Below the pieces are notes generated by a model. It searched no databases. It was given only the letters and a program-made list of their open reading frames with translations, and had not been told where the DNA came from. This document shows, in pieces, positions 19,815 through 27,876 of a stretch of DNA of 64,000 nucleotides. The number at the start of each line of letters is the position of its first letter. The first letter of the stretch is position 1. Both the position numbers and the translations under genes were made by a program. This DNA comes from Bergeyella sp. (GTDB lineage Bacteria; Bacteroidota; Bacteroidia; Flavobacteriales; Weeksellaceae): assembly GCA_030263285.1 (NCBI GenBank), contig SZYB01000002.1, positions 372,001-436,000 of the forward strand, written 5' to 3'.

Positions 19815-19900
19815 TTTGGCTTTTTTATCTTGATGTCACCCATATCTTTTATCTTTGTTTGGTTTTTTAAAGATGTTCACTAAATTCATGTTGGAAAGTG

Positions 19901-19908
19901 TACCTTTG
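19901..19908 (+). promoter_or_regulatory. Candidate -7 element TACCTTTG
   Basis: TACCTTTG matches the Bacteroidota -7 consensus TAnnTTTG and lies 33 bases before the NeuD/PglD-like gene. No TTTG at the ideal -33 spacing is seen. If real, the acyl module and what follows would have its own promoter inside the locus. Confidence 0.4.
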
Positions 19909-19940
19909 TCCGAGATTTAAAAGAATAAACATATTTTCGG

Positions 19941-20591
19941 TTGGTGAAAAAAATTGCAATTGTTGGAGCGGGAGGACATGGGCAGGAGGTGTTTTGTTTG
20001 TGGAGAGAGAGGGTTGTTTCTGAGGAGGGGGATTTTGAGTTTATTGGTTTTTTCGATGATAACCCGGCAAAAAAGAGTAATAAATACGGAAACGTAGTAG
20101 GAAATATAGAGCGTTTGAATAGCATTGGTTATGCTGTAGGGGTGGCGATTGCTGTTGGGAATAAAGACTATGTAAAAAATATAAAGTCGAGAATTAAAAA
20201 TCCCAACATTTTTTATCCCAATATTATCCACCCGAGTGTCGCTTTTTTGGACAGAAGCAATGTTGAAATAGGGATGGGAAATATTTTATCCGTAGACTGT
20301 ATCGTAAGCTGCAATACAAAGATTGGGGATTTTAATCTTTTGAACAACCGTGTAGTTATTGGACACGATGTGAGTTTGGGTAATTTTAATATTCTTAACC
20401 CCAATGTGATGATTTCCGGATCAGTGACCATCCGGGACGAAAATTTTTTTGGGTTTAATTCGGCTGTTTTACAAGGCAGAAGAATAGGAAGTAATAATAC
20501 TCTTTCTGCTGGAAGTATTTTGTTGCGACATATCGGAGACGGACAGACTTATTTTGGCGTTCCGGCCAAGAAAATGACTTTAGAAAAGTAG
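19941..20591 (+). CDS. NeuD/PglD-family sugar O/N-acyltransferase
   Basis: A 216-residue two-domain protein. An N-terminal Rossmann-like domain ('IAIVGAGGHGQEVF') precedes a left-handed beta-helix of hexapeptide repeats. The catalytic-type His lies in 'NNRVVIGHDVSLG', as in PglD. PglD transfers acetyl from acetyl-CoA to the 4-amino group of UDP-4-amino-4,6-dideoxy-GlcNAc. Here the gene stands directly before an ACP/KAS III module, so an ACP-bound acyl donor is an attractive alternative (inference). The start is TTG at 19941 or GTG at 19944. Confidence 0.83.
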   Translation: MVKKIAIVGAGGHGQEVFCLWRERVVSEEGDFEFIGFFDDNPAKKSNKYGNVVGNIERLNSIGYAVGVAIAVGNKDYVKNIKSRIKNPNIFYPNIIHPSVAFLDRSNVEIGMGNILSVDCIVSCNTKIGDFNLLNNRVVIGHDVSLGNFNILNPNVMISGSVTIRDENFFGFNSAVLQGRRIGSNNTLSAGSILLRHIGDGQTYFGVPAKKMTLEK

Positions 20592-20597
20592 GTTATA

Positions 20598-20825
20598 ATG
20601 GAGGAAAAACAATTTTTAGAAAATTTTTCATCAATTTTTGATGAAGTGGAAGCCAATCAATTGACTATGGAGACCAAATTTAAAAACATCGGCGAGTGGA
20701 GTTCGCTATCGGCGTTGGGTCTTCTGGCGGTGATGGATGAGGAATATGGTGTCGAGCTAAATTATAATGACATAAATAATTCGGAAACTGTTCGAGATAT
20801 TTTTGATATTATAAAAAATAAATAA
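20598..20825 (+). CDS. Acyl carrier protein (first copy)
   Basis: A 75-residue acidic four-helix protein of the PP-binding family. The expected phosphopantetheine Ser is Ser36 in 'GEWSSLSALGLL'. The residue before it is Ser in place of the almost universal Asp (DSL), so the site is atypical, though the rest of helix 2 fits an ACP. It is followed with no gap by the KAS III gene, its likely partner. A holo-ACP-synthase is not present in the window. Confidence 0.75.
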   Translation: MEEKQFLENFSSIFDEVEANQLTMETKFKNIGEWSSLSALGLLAVMDEEYGVELNYNDINNSETVRDIFDIIKNK

Positions 20826-21878
20826 ATGGCATTTGTTTGTATTCCCGATGTACACATTAGGGGGCTGGCGGCTTGTGTGCCAAAAAATGTAGTCAGGAAT
20901 AGCTCTTTGACAGACGTGTTTCCTGTTGAAGAACTGGAGAAAGTCATAAGTTCTGTAGGCATAGAGGAGAGGCGTGTTGCAGATAGTGGTGTTTGTGCTT
21001 CAGATTTATGCTGTCACGCTGCCGAGAAGCTGTTTGCAGATTTAAATGTTGATCGTTCTTCTATTGACGTCTTGATTTTCATGTCTCAGACTGCAGACTA
21101 CAAAATACCTGCAACTTCTACTATCTTACAGGACAAACTGGGCTTATCCCGGGAGACCATTTGTTTTGATGTATCCCTTGCATGCAGTGGGTATGTTTAT
21201 GCTTTAACTACAGCCTTTTCATACCTGAATCTTCCTGATATTAATCAGGTATTGCTATTGGATGGCGAGACCTTTTCTAAGATAGTCAATCCGAAAGATA
21301 AAACAAATGCTTTGTTATACGGTGATGCAGGTACCGCTACACTCTTGGAAAAACATGACGGGACAGATTTTTTCTGTCAGTTAAATACCGATGGTTCGGG
21401 ATGGGATGCTGTTAACATTCCCGGGGGGGGCGGCAGAAATCCATTCAACGAAAGCAGCCTTAAGGAAGAAATCCGGGAAGACGGCAGTTGTGGGAATAAC
21501 GTACAGCTCTATATGAACGGGATTGACGTATTTAATTTTACCATGAAGGTTGTTCCCAAGAGCATTAGACAAACGCTTGAAAAAAGCAAGATGGATATGG
21601 GGATGATTGATAAGATTGTTTTTCATCAAGCAAATAAATTTATGACAGATTTTTTTATAAAAAAATTAAAATATCCTTGTGAAAATGTGCCTTACAGTCT
21701 GCACAAGTTTGGTAATACAAGTTCAGCAACCATTCCTTTAACGATTGTAAGCGAGTTGTCTGATTGGACTTCGGACAGAAAAAAGGTACTTTTGAGCGGT
21801 TTTGGTGCGGGGCTTTCATGGGCAACTGCAATAACAGATTTATCGGAAACTCACATAAGTAAAATAATTGAGGTATGA
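20826..21878 (+). CDS. 3-oxoacyl-ACP synthase III-like condensing enzyme
   Basis: A 350-residue thiolase-fold KAS III (FabH-like) protein with the full catalytic triad: Cys120 in 'SLACSGYVYAL', His267 in 'FHQANKF' and Asn297 in 'GNTSSA'. FabH enzymes condense a CoA- or ACP-bound primer with a malonyl-type ACP thioester. Located between an ACP and a VOC/FkbH pair in a polysaccharide locus, it is probably dedicated to a special acyl group and not to bulk fatty acid synthesis. A run of eight Gs (21423-21430) encodes the conserved PGGG turn. Confidence 0.83.
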   Translation: MAFVCIPDVHIRGLAACVPKNVVRNSSLTDVFPVEELEKVISSVGIEERRVADSGVCASDLCCHAAEKLFADLNVDRSSIDVLIFMSQTADYKIPATSTILQDKLGLSRETICFDVSLACSGYVYALTTAFSYLNLPDINQVLLLDGETFSKIVNPKDKTNALLYGDAGTATLLEKHDGTDFFCQLNTDGSGWDAVNIPGGGGRNPFNESSLKEEIREDGSCGNNVQLYMNGIDVFNFTMKVVPKSIRQTLEKSKMDMGMIDKIVFHQANKFMTDFFIKKLKYPCENVPYSLHKFGNTSSATIPLTIVSELSDWTSDRKKVLLSGFGAGLSWATAITDLSETHISKIIEV

Positions 21879-22270
21879 TGAGGTTGCATCATTACGGGCT
21901 TGCCACAAAATCTGTGGACAGAAGTTTAAAAGAATTTGAAAAATTGGGCTATACCAGAGTTTCCAACAATATAGTTGATCCTGTTCAGGGGGTAGAATTG
22001 TTGTTTATTGATAACAATGCTGGTCATCTTATCGAATTGGTTTCCCCGGTGTCTGATAGGAGTCCGGTTAATAGGATATTGGAAAAGGTAGGGTTGTCAA
22101 TTTATCATATTTGTTATGAAGTAGAAGATTTAGATAACGTAATTGCCGAATTCAAATCGAAGCGCTTTATTAAAGTGATGAAGCCTACTCCTGCCACAGC
22201 TTTTGGCAATAAAAGAATCTGTTTCTTATACAATGCGTTAACGGGTTTGATAGAACTATTGGAAAGATGA
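21875..22270 (+). CDS. VOC-family protein (methylmalonyl-CoA epimerase/glyoxalase-like)
   Basis: A 131-residue vicinal-oxygen-chelate protein with two beta-alpha-beta-beta-beta modules. The four expected metal ligands are visible: His near the N-terminus ('RLHHYGLA'), Glu in 'HLIELVSP', His in 'IYHICYEV' and Glu in 'LIELLER'. The closest recognised family is methylmalonyl-CoA epimerase, which suggests epimerisation at the alpha carbon of an acyl thioester. It overlaps the KAS III and FkbH-like genes by four bases on each side, consistent with coupling in one pathway. Confidence 0.72.
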   Translation: MMRLHHYGLATKSVDRSLKEFEKLGYTRVSNNIVDPVQGVELLFIDNNAGHLIELVSPVSDRSPVNRILEKVGLSIYHICYEVEDLDNVIAEFKSKRFIKVMKPTPATAFGNKRICFLYNALTGLIELLER

Positions 22271-23847
22271 GGAACTATATATACAGGAACTATACCGTAG
22301 AGCACCTTTTTGATAAAAATTATGATTTTAGCGGATATGGAGATGTGTGTAATCCATCGGGAAAAGAGTATAAAGATTCTTTTATATTTTTTCAGGTTGA
22401 CCCGTCTCTCCCCCCGAAAGAACAGATACAGGAAATAGATGAAATTGTATCGAAAGTCTCTTTCGTAATAGGAAATAATGATTATGGCAGACTTATAATA
22501 TTCACGATTTTTGAAGACAGAAATAGGGACTGGCAAGTTAAAAATCCCGATTTATTTATTGCATTAAGAAACTATAATGACTTTATTCGTGACCAATCTG
22601 CCGTAAACTCAAAAATCAAGATTTTTGATGTCAATGGGTTGTATCAAGAAGAATTTAATGTCATTGATTGGAAATTTTTTTTCACTTCTCAAATGATTGT
22701 CAGCCCAAAGCTTTCAAAGAATTTTAAGCTGTGGTTTAATCGTCAACTTGATGCCTTGGATTTAAAAAGAAAGAAGTGTCTTATTTTGGATTGTGATAAT
22801 ACGCTCTGGGGAGGAGTGGTAGGAGAAGAAGGTACTCATGGCATAAAATTAGGGCAGGATTACCCGGGCATATGTTTTTCTAATTTTCAAAAACTTTTAA
22901 AATCCTTGTCTGAAACGGGAGTCATTCTCGCTGTATGTAGTAAAAATAACCTTTCAAATGTGCAAGATGTGTGGAGGAACAACCCCAACCAGATTATTAC
23001 AGATAAAGTACTTTCTGCTTACAGAATCAACTGGCAGGATAAGGCATCAAACATAAAATCCATTGCTGAAGAATTGAATATTGGTCTTGATAGTTTAGTG
23101 TTCTTAGACGATAACCCTGCCGAGAGAGCACTTGTGAAAGAATTTTTACCTGAGGTCGAAGTACCCGAGTTTCCTAACAAACCCTACTTATTGATTGACT
23201 ATTTTTGGGAAGTATATAATTTGTATTTCAATGTTTATGAATTATCCCATGAAGATATAAAGAAAACGGATCAATACAAGGAAAACTTTTTCAGAAATGA
23301 GAGTAAGAAGGTTTTTGAAAATATCGATGACTATCTTAGGAGTTTGGATATTAAAATTGATATTATGTCTGCAAATGAGAGTAATGTTTTGAGAATTGCT
23401 CAGATGACTCAAAAAACCAATCAGTTTAACTTAACGACAAAGAGATATAGCAAGGAGGAAATAGAGAAAATTATTAACAACGGAGGAAAGGTTTATTGTG
23501 CTGGTGTAAAAGACAAGTTTGGAGATAACGGAATAACAATTGCGGCGATTATTAAAGAAGAGCCGGATTATTTTGATATAGATTCTTATTTGCTGAGTTG
23601 CAGGATTTTAGGCAGAAATATAGAAAAGGCTGTTTTGTTAAGAATACTTGATCGTCTCATCAAAGAAGGGCAGAAACCAATAAGAGCCAAATTTATTCCC
23701 ACGAGTAAAAATGCGGTGGCATCAACGTTTCTAGATGATGTTGGGTTTAAACTAATTAGAGAGGGGTTCGATGGGGTTAAATATTACGAATATTCGAAGG
23801 ATAACAAAATAAAAAATAAAGATTATTATACGATAAGCTTTTCGTAA
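22267..23847 (+). CDS. FkbH-like HAD-superfamily protein (glyceryl-ACP synthase-like)
   Basis: A 526-residue protein of the HAD-IIIC/FkbH family. An N-terminal domain of about 165 residues precedes the HAD core with 'LDCDNTLWGGVVGEEG' (nucleophile Asp about 175), 'VCSKNN' and 'VFLDDNPAERALV'. The C-terminal GNAT-like domain contains 'MTQKTNQFNLTTKRYS' and 'LSCRILGRN'. Characterised FkbH proteins take 1,3-bisphosphoglycerate and load a glyceryl (or related C3) unit on an ACP. That activity would provide a hydroxylated starter or extender for the neighbouring ACP and KAS III (inference). Confidence 0.8.
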   Translation: MRNYIYRNYTVEHLFDKNYDFSGYGDVCNPSGKEYKDSFIFFQVDPSLPPKEQIQEIDEIVSKVSFVIGNNDYGRLIIFTIFEDRNRDWQVKNPDLFIALRNYNDFIRDQSAVNSKIKIFDVNGLYQEEFNVIDWKFFFTSQMIVSPKLSKNFKLWFNRQLDALDLKRKKCLILDCDNTLWGGVVGEEGTHGIKLGQDYPGICFSNFQKLLKSLSETGVILAVCSKNNLSNVQDVWRNNPNQIITDKVLSAYRINWQDKASNIKSIAEELNIGLDSLVFLDDNPAERALVKEFLPEVEVPEFPNKPYLLIDYFWEVYNLYFNVYELSHEDIKKTDQYKENFFRNESKKVFENIDDYLRSLDIKIDIMSANESNVLRIAQMTQKTNQFNLTTKRYSKEEIEKIINNGGKVYCAGVKDKFGDNGITIAAIIKEEPDYFDIDSYLLSCRILGRNIEKAVLLRILDRLIKEGQKPIRAKFIPTSKNAVASTFLDDVGFKLIREGFDGVKYYEYSKDNKIKNKDYYTISFS

Positions 23848-23868
23848 ATCAACAACTTACAAGTAATA

Positions 23869-24093
23869 ATGAGAGAAAAAATTATAGCAGCAATGTCCGT
23901 CGTTTTTGAGTTGGAAGCAGATCGGTTTCCGGAAGAAATCTATCAGGAAAACATTGAAAATTGGGATTCTTTAAGGCATCTTAATTTGATTGTTGAACTA
24001 GAAGATAGATTTGATGTGTCTTATGAACCTGAAGAAATATCCGAAATGACTTCTCTGGATAAAATAATGGAGGTCACTAAGTCGAAAATATGA
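23869..24093 (+). CDS. Acyl carrier protein (second copy)
   Basis: A 74-residue ACP with a canonical attachment site, Ser34 in 'NWDSLRHLNLI'. It follows the FkbH-like gene by 21 bases and overlaps the SDR gene by four bases. The pairing FkbH-ACP is the standard arrangement for C3-unit loading, so this copy probably receives the FkbH product, while the first ACP may carry the other condensation partner (inference). Confidence 0.82.
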   Translation: MREKIIAAMSVVFELEADRFPEEIYQENIENWDSLRHLNLIVELEDRFDVSYEPEEISEMTSLDKIMEVTKSKI

Positions 24094-24839
24094 TGGAAGG
24101 GAAAAAAATTTTGCTGATTGGGGGATCTTCCGGAATAGGTAGTGCAACCGCTGTTCATCTATCTAAATGTGGAGCAAAGCTCGTTCTTATTTCAAGAAAT
24201 GCCAATAAGCTAAAGGAGGTAGTCAGCAAATGTCATGGAACTGGTCACGAGATATTTTCCGCTGATGTTCAGGATGATAAGGAGATTGAACTTTTTTTGG
24301 AACAAAATGTAAAAGGTACGGCTCAGTGTATTGATGGTATGGTATACTGTGTGGGAAAAGAAGGAACAATACCGGTTAAGTTATTAAAAAAGCGGACTTT
24401 AGAAGATATTATCTCCGTAAACACAGTTCCGGCAGTTTTAATTTCAAAAATTTTGCTGAAGAATGGTATTTTGAATAAAAACGGGGGGGCATTTGTTTTT
24501 ATCAGTTCTGTGATGGGGTCATTGGGACAGCCGGCTAAAGTTGCATATTGCATGTCAAAAGGGGCGTTAAATGCCGCAACAAAAGCATTGGCTTTGGAGT
24601 TAGCGCCAAAGAATATTAGAGTGAATAGCATTTCTCCTGGAATGGTAGTCACTGAGATGTCTCAGAAAATACTCAACTCTATTGACGAAGAGAGTATCAA
24701 CAATATAAAGAAGATGCATCCTCTTGGTTTGGGTTCTGTAGATGATGTGGCAAACGGTGTAGAGTTTCTCTTGTCGGATAATTCTAAATGGATCACCGGC
24801 ATAGATTTATTGATTGATGGTGGTTATAGTGCTCAATAG
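24090..24839 (+). CDS. SDR oxidoreductase (FabG-like 3-oxoacyl-ACP reductase)
   Basis: A 249-residue classical short-chain dehydrogenase. The cofactor motif is 'GGSSGIGSA' near residue 10. The catalytic Tyr153 and Lys157 lie in 'YCMSKGAL', with Ser in 'FISSVMGS'. The C-terminus 'WITGIDLLIDGGYSAQ' is typical of FabG. It would reduce the keto group after the KAS III reaction, leaving a hydroxyacyl-ACP. It is the last gene of the acyl module. Confidence 0.83.
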   Translation: MMEGKKILLIGGSSGIGSATAVHLSKCGAKLVLISRNANKLKEVVSKCHGTGHEIFSADVQDDKEIELFLEQNVKGTAQCIDGMVYCVGKEGTIPVKLLKKRTLEDIISVNTVPAVLISKILLKNGILNKNGGAFVFISSVMGSLGQPAKVAYCMSKGALNAATKALALELAPKNIRVNSISPGMVVTEMSQKILNSIDEESINNIKKMHPLGLGSVDDVANGVEFLLSDNSKWITGIDLLIDGGYSAQ

Positions 24840-24920
24840 CTTAGCAAAATGATTTCAATAATGAGGGTACAGTGTTACAAAAAAAGATTTTATACATCTG
24901 TTTTCTGAAAAAAATTAATT

Positions 24921-25529
24921 ATGTACAGACTCTTTTTTAAAAGGTTAATTGATGTACTGGTTTCTCTCTTCGCATTGGTGCTTTTAAGTCCTGTGTTTTT
25001 GGTTCTTACCATTTGTCTCTCTTTTGCAAATCGTGGAGGTCCTTTTTTTTTTCAGAAAAGACCAGGGAAAGAGGGAAAGATTTTCAGTATCGTAAAATTC
25101 AAAACGATGACGGACAAAACAGACGGTGAGGGTAATCTTTTGCCTGATGCAGTCCGACTCACCAAGCTTGGCCTTTTCGTGCGTAAGACTTCTTTGGACG
25201 AGATTCCTCAGCTTATCAATGTTTTAAAGGGAGATATGTCTTTAATTGGTCCCAGGCCTCTTTTGGTGTCTTATTTGCCGTTATATAATAGAACTCAGGC
25301 GAGAAGACATGACATAAAACCCGGTATTACGGGATGGGCACAAGTTAATGGACGTAATGCGATATCCTGGGAGCAGAAGTTTGAATATGATGTTTGGTAT
25401 GTTGATCATGTATCTTTTTGTGTGGATTTGAAAATTGTTCTTTTTACCCTTAGGAAGGTAATAAAGAAGGAAGGTATATCGGGTGAGGGACATGTGACGA
25501 TGGAAAAGTTTAAGGGGGGTCAAATATAA
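24921..25529 (+). CDS. Initiating sugar phosphotransferase (PglC/WcaJ C-terminal type)
   Basis: A 202-residue monotopic phosphoglycosyl transferase of the small PglC form. One N-terminal membrane helix is followed by 'FFQKRPGKEGKIFSIVKFKTM', 'LDEIPQLINVLKGDMSLIGPRPLL' (with the Asp-Glu catalytic pair) and 'KPGITGWAQVNGRN'. PglC attaches UDP-diNAcBac-type sugars to undecaprenyl phosphate. The adjacent PglE-like gene supports a UDP-2-acetamido-4-amino-trideoxyhexose donor. Confidence 0.87.
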   Translation: MYRLFFKRLIDVLVSLFALVLLSPVFLVLTICLSFANRGGPFFFQKRPGKEGKIFSIVKFKTMTDKTDGEGNLLPDAVRLTKLGLFVRKTSLDEIPQLINVLKGDMSLIGPRPLLVSYLPLYNRTQARRHDIKPGITGWAQVNGRNAISWEQKFEYDVWYVDHVSFCVDLKIVLFTLRKVIKKEGISGEGHVTMEKFKGGQI

Positions 25530-25554
25530 TTTTAACTTGTATGCTATCTACTAG

Positions 25555-26691
25555 GTGAATCCAAAAATCTGGCTGTCTTCCCCCCATATGGGGGGAAGTG
25601 AAATGAAATACATCAACGAGGCCTTTGATAATAATTGGGTTGCTCCTTTGGGTTCCAATGTGGACGGTCTTGAAAAGGAGATCGAAAATTATCTTGGAGG
25701 TAACTTGCATACCGCTGCCCTTTCTTCCGGAACAGCGGCGCTTCATTTGGCTTTGCTGCAGTGTGGTGTGATGCGTGGAGATGAAGTGATTTGTCAGAGC
25801 ATGACTTTTTCTGCCTCTGCAAACCCTATCGTCTACTGCGGTGCAGTACCTGTTTTTGTGGATTCAGAAAAAGATACCTGGAATATGTGTCCGGAAACTT
25901 TGCAGTTGGCGATAGAGGAGAGAATAAAAAAGGGGAAAAAACCTAAGGCTATTATTGTGGTGCACCTCTATGGCATGCCTGCCAAAATGGAGGAAATTCT
26001 CAAGGTTGCAAACGAATATGAAATTCCTGTAATAGAGGATGCAGCAGAAGCTTTGGGTTCCAGATACAAGAACCGGGCGTGCGGAACTTTTGGGCGCTTT
26101 GGTGTTTTAAGCTTTAATGGAAACAAAATCATTACCACTTCTGGCGGAGGGGCTTTGGTTTGTCATACCAAAGAGGATAAAGATAAAGCGGTGTTTTTAT
26201 CGACACAGGCGCGAGATGATGCCCCTCATTACCAACATTCAGAAATCGGATACAATTACAGAATGAGCAATATTTGCGCGGGAATAGGGAGGGGACAGAT
26301 GGAAGTTCTGGGTGACAGAGTCAAGACCCGTAGAAAGATACACGACTTTTATGCCGAGCTCTTCAGAACTGTTGACGGTGTAGAGGTTTTTTCGGCGCCT
26401 GCACGAGAATATTTTTCCAATCATTGGCTTTCGGCAATTACGATAGACCCTGATATAGCCCAAAAAACGAGAGAAGATTTGAGACTCGCACTTCTGGAAG
26501 ATAATATAGAGTCCAGACCTTTGTGGAAACCGATGCATCTTCAGCCTGTTTTTGCAGATGCCCCCTATTATGGGGGCGAGATAGGACAGTCTGTCTTTAA
26601 TAAGGGACTGTGTTTGCCTTCGGGCTCTAACCTTACAGAATACGATAAGCAGCGGATAGCAAAGAGCATCATTCAATTTTTTAAACACTAA
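25555..26691 (+). CDS. UDP-4-amino-4,6-dideoxy-GlcNAc transaminase (PglE-like)
   Basis: A 378-residue DegT/DnrJ/EryC1 aminotransferase starting at a GTG. The N-terminal 'KIWLSSPHMGGSEMKYI' and 'FDNNWVAPLG' are the hallmark of the PglE/PseC-like subgroup in surface-polysaccharide loci. The PLP Lys191 is in 'SFNGNKIITTSGGG', and the Asp is in 'VIEDAAEALGS'. With the CapD/PglF dehydratase at the start of the locus it makes UDP-2-acetamido-4-amino-2,4,6-trideoxyglucose. It lies between the two initiating sugar transferases. Confidence 0.87.
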   Translation: MNPKIWLSSPHMGGSEMKYINEAFDNNWVAPLGSNVDGLEKEIENYLGGNLHTAALSSGTAALHLALLQCGVMRGDEVICQSMTFSASANPIVYCGAVPVFVDSEKDTWNMCPETLQLAIEERIKKGKKPKAIIVVHLYGMPAKMEEILKVANEYEIPVIEDAAEALGSRYKNRACGTFGRFGVLSFNGNKIITTSGGGALVCHTKEDKDKAVFLSTQARDDAPHYQHSEIGYNYRMSNICAGIGRGQMEVLGDRVKTRRKIHDFYAELFRTVDGVEVFSAPAREYFSNHWLSAITIDPDIAQKTREDLRLALLEDNIESRPLWKPMHLQPVFADAPYYGGEIGQSVFNKGLCLPSGSNLTEYDKQRIAKSIIQFFKH

Positions 26692-26703
26692 TTCTGCTTT
26701 TTT

Positions 26704-27273
26704 ATGACATATGCAAAAAATGGCAAAGTAGTGTTTGATTATATTTTTTCATTTTTTCTTGTTCTGTTGTTCAGTCCCTTGTGCGCTGTTTTGTTGGTTC
26801 TTACCAGTATAGATACAAGGTCTTTGGGTATTTTCTATCAGAAAAGAATAGGACAATACGGGAAAAGTTTTACACTTTATAAGTTCAAAACGATTCATGA
26901 TAAAACCCATAAAATTTCTCCATTGGGAAAGTTTTTAAGGCAATTCAAAGTGGATGAGCTTCCACAGTTGTTTAATATTTTGAAGGGAGAAATGAGCTTT
27001 GTGGGTCCCAGACCTGATATAGAGGGGTATTATGATAGACTTTCGGGAGAGATGCGTACGATTTTAGAGCTTAAGCCCGGGCTTACTTCTGAAGCGAGTA
27101 TAAAATACAGACACGAAGAAGGAATACTCGCTACAAAAAAGAATCCATTAAAGTTCAATGACGAGGTGGTCTTTCCGGATAAGATAAAAATGAATCTGCA
27201 TTATCTGCAAACTTTGTCCTTTAAGAAAGATATGGTTATTCTTATAAAAACGTTTTTCAAAATATTGGCATAA
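26704..27273 (+). CDS. Second bacterial sugar transferase (phosphoglycosyl transferase family)
   Basis: A 189-residue protein with one N-terminal hydrophobic helix. It has the family motifs 'FYQKRIGQYGKSFTLYKFKT', 'VDELPQLFNILKGEMSFVGPRPD' (Asp-Glu pair present) and 'LKPGLTSEASIKYRHEE'. All core motifs of small PGT enzymes are there, so it looks active. It is distinct in sequence from the first copy at 24.9 kb. Either the two recognise different UDP-sugars, or one of them serves another glycan. Confidence 0.82.
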   Translation: MTYAKNGKVVFDYIFSFFLVLLFSPLCAVLLVLTSIDTRSLGIFYQKRIGQYGKSFTLYKFKTIHDKTHKISPLGKFLRQFKVDELPQLFNILKGEMSFVGPRPDIEGYYDRLSGEMRTILELKPGLTSEASIKYRHEEGILATKKNPLKFNDEVVFPDKIKMNLHYLQTLSFKKDMVILIKTFFKILA

Positions 27274-27304
27274 ATTTGCGGGGGTGAACTAGAGTAATTG
27301 GTAT

Positions 27305-27850
27305 ATGAGAATAGCAGAAACTCCGCTTAGAGATTGTTATATTGTAGAGACAGATGTTTTTGAAGATGAGCGGGGGTATTTTTATGAAAAATATAATGAG
27401 GCAAAATTTACAGCACTTACGGGACTTGCTGGGCATTTTGTGCAAGACAATGTATCAAAGTCTACTTATGGAGTGGTGAGGGGGCTACACTTTCAGAAGG
27501 GTGACTGTGCGCAGGCGAAACTCGTCTCTTGTCTCGAGGGAAGGGTTTGGGATGTAGCGGTAGATTTGAGGAGGTATTCGCCCACTTTTGGAAAATGGTT
27601 TGGGGTGGAACTCACTCCGGAGAATAGAAGACAGCTTTATGTGCCTAGAGGTTTTGGTCACGGGTTTTCCGTTTTGAGCCATTCGGCTGTTTTTTTCTAT
27701 AAATGCGATAATTTTTATAATAGAGCATCGGAGGGAGGAATTTTGTATAATGATTCTGCGTTGGATATAGACTGGAAGCTCCCGGAGGAGGATGTCGTCT
27801 TGTCCGAGAAAGATGGGGTACTTCCTTTGTTTGCAGAAGGAAATTTTTAA
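27305..27850 (+). CDS. rmlC: dTDP-4-dehydrorhamnose 3,5-epimerase
   Basis: A 181-residue RmlC cupin. Typical segments include 'FEDERGYFYEKYN', 'QDNVSKSTYGVVRGLHFQ' (His of the catalytic dyad), 'VWDVAVDLRRYSPTFGKW' and 'VPRGFGHGFSVLS'. It epimerises C3 and C5 of dTDP-4-keto-6-deoxyglucose. It is the first gene of rmlC-rmlB-rmlA. RmlD, needed for dTDP-L-rhamnose, is not in the window. Confidence 0.93.
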   Translation: MRIAETPLRDCYIVETDVFEDERGYFYEKYNEAKFTALTGLAGHFVQDNVSKSTYGVVRGLHFQKGDCAQAKLVSCLEGRVWDVAVDLRRYSPTFGKWFGVELTPENRRQLYVPRGFGHGFSVLSHSAVFFYKCDNFYNRASEGGILYNDSALDIDWKLPEEDVVLSEKDGVLPLFAEGNF

Positions 27851-27876
27851 ACTCATTTCGGTTTGAATTTTAAATC

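Noticed and set aside
20598-24839. Interpretation of the ACP/KAS III/FkbH set as a tetronate antibiotic cluster.
   Set aside because: The enzyme set recalls the glyceryl-ACP plus FabH-like step of tetronate synthesis, but no PKS, acyltransferase or cyclisation gene is present and the context is entirely polysaccharide.
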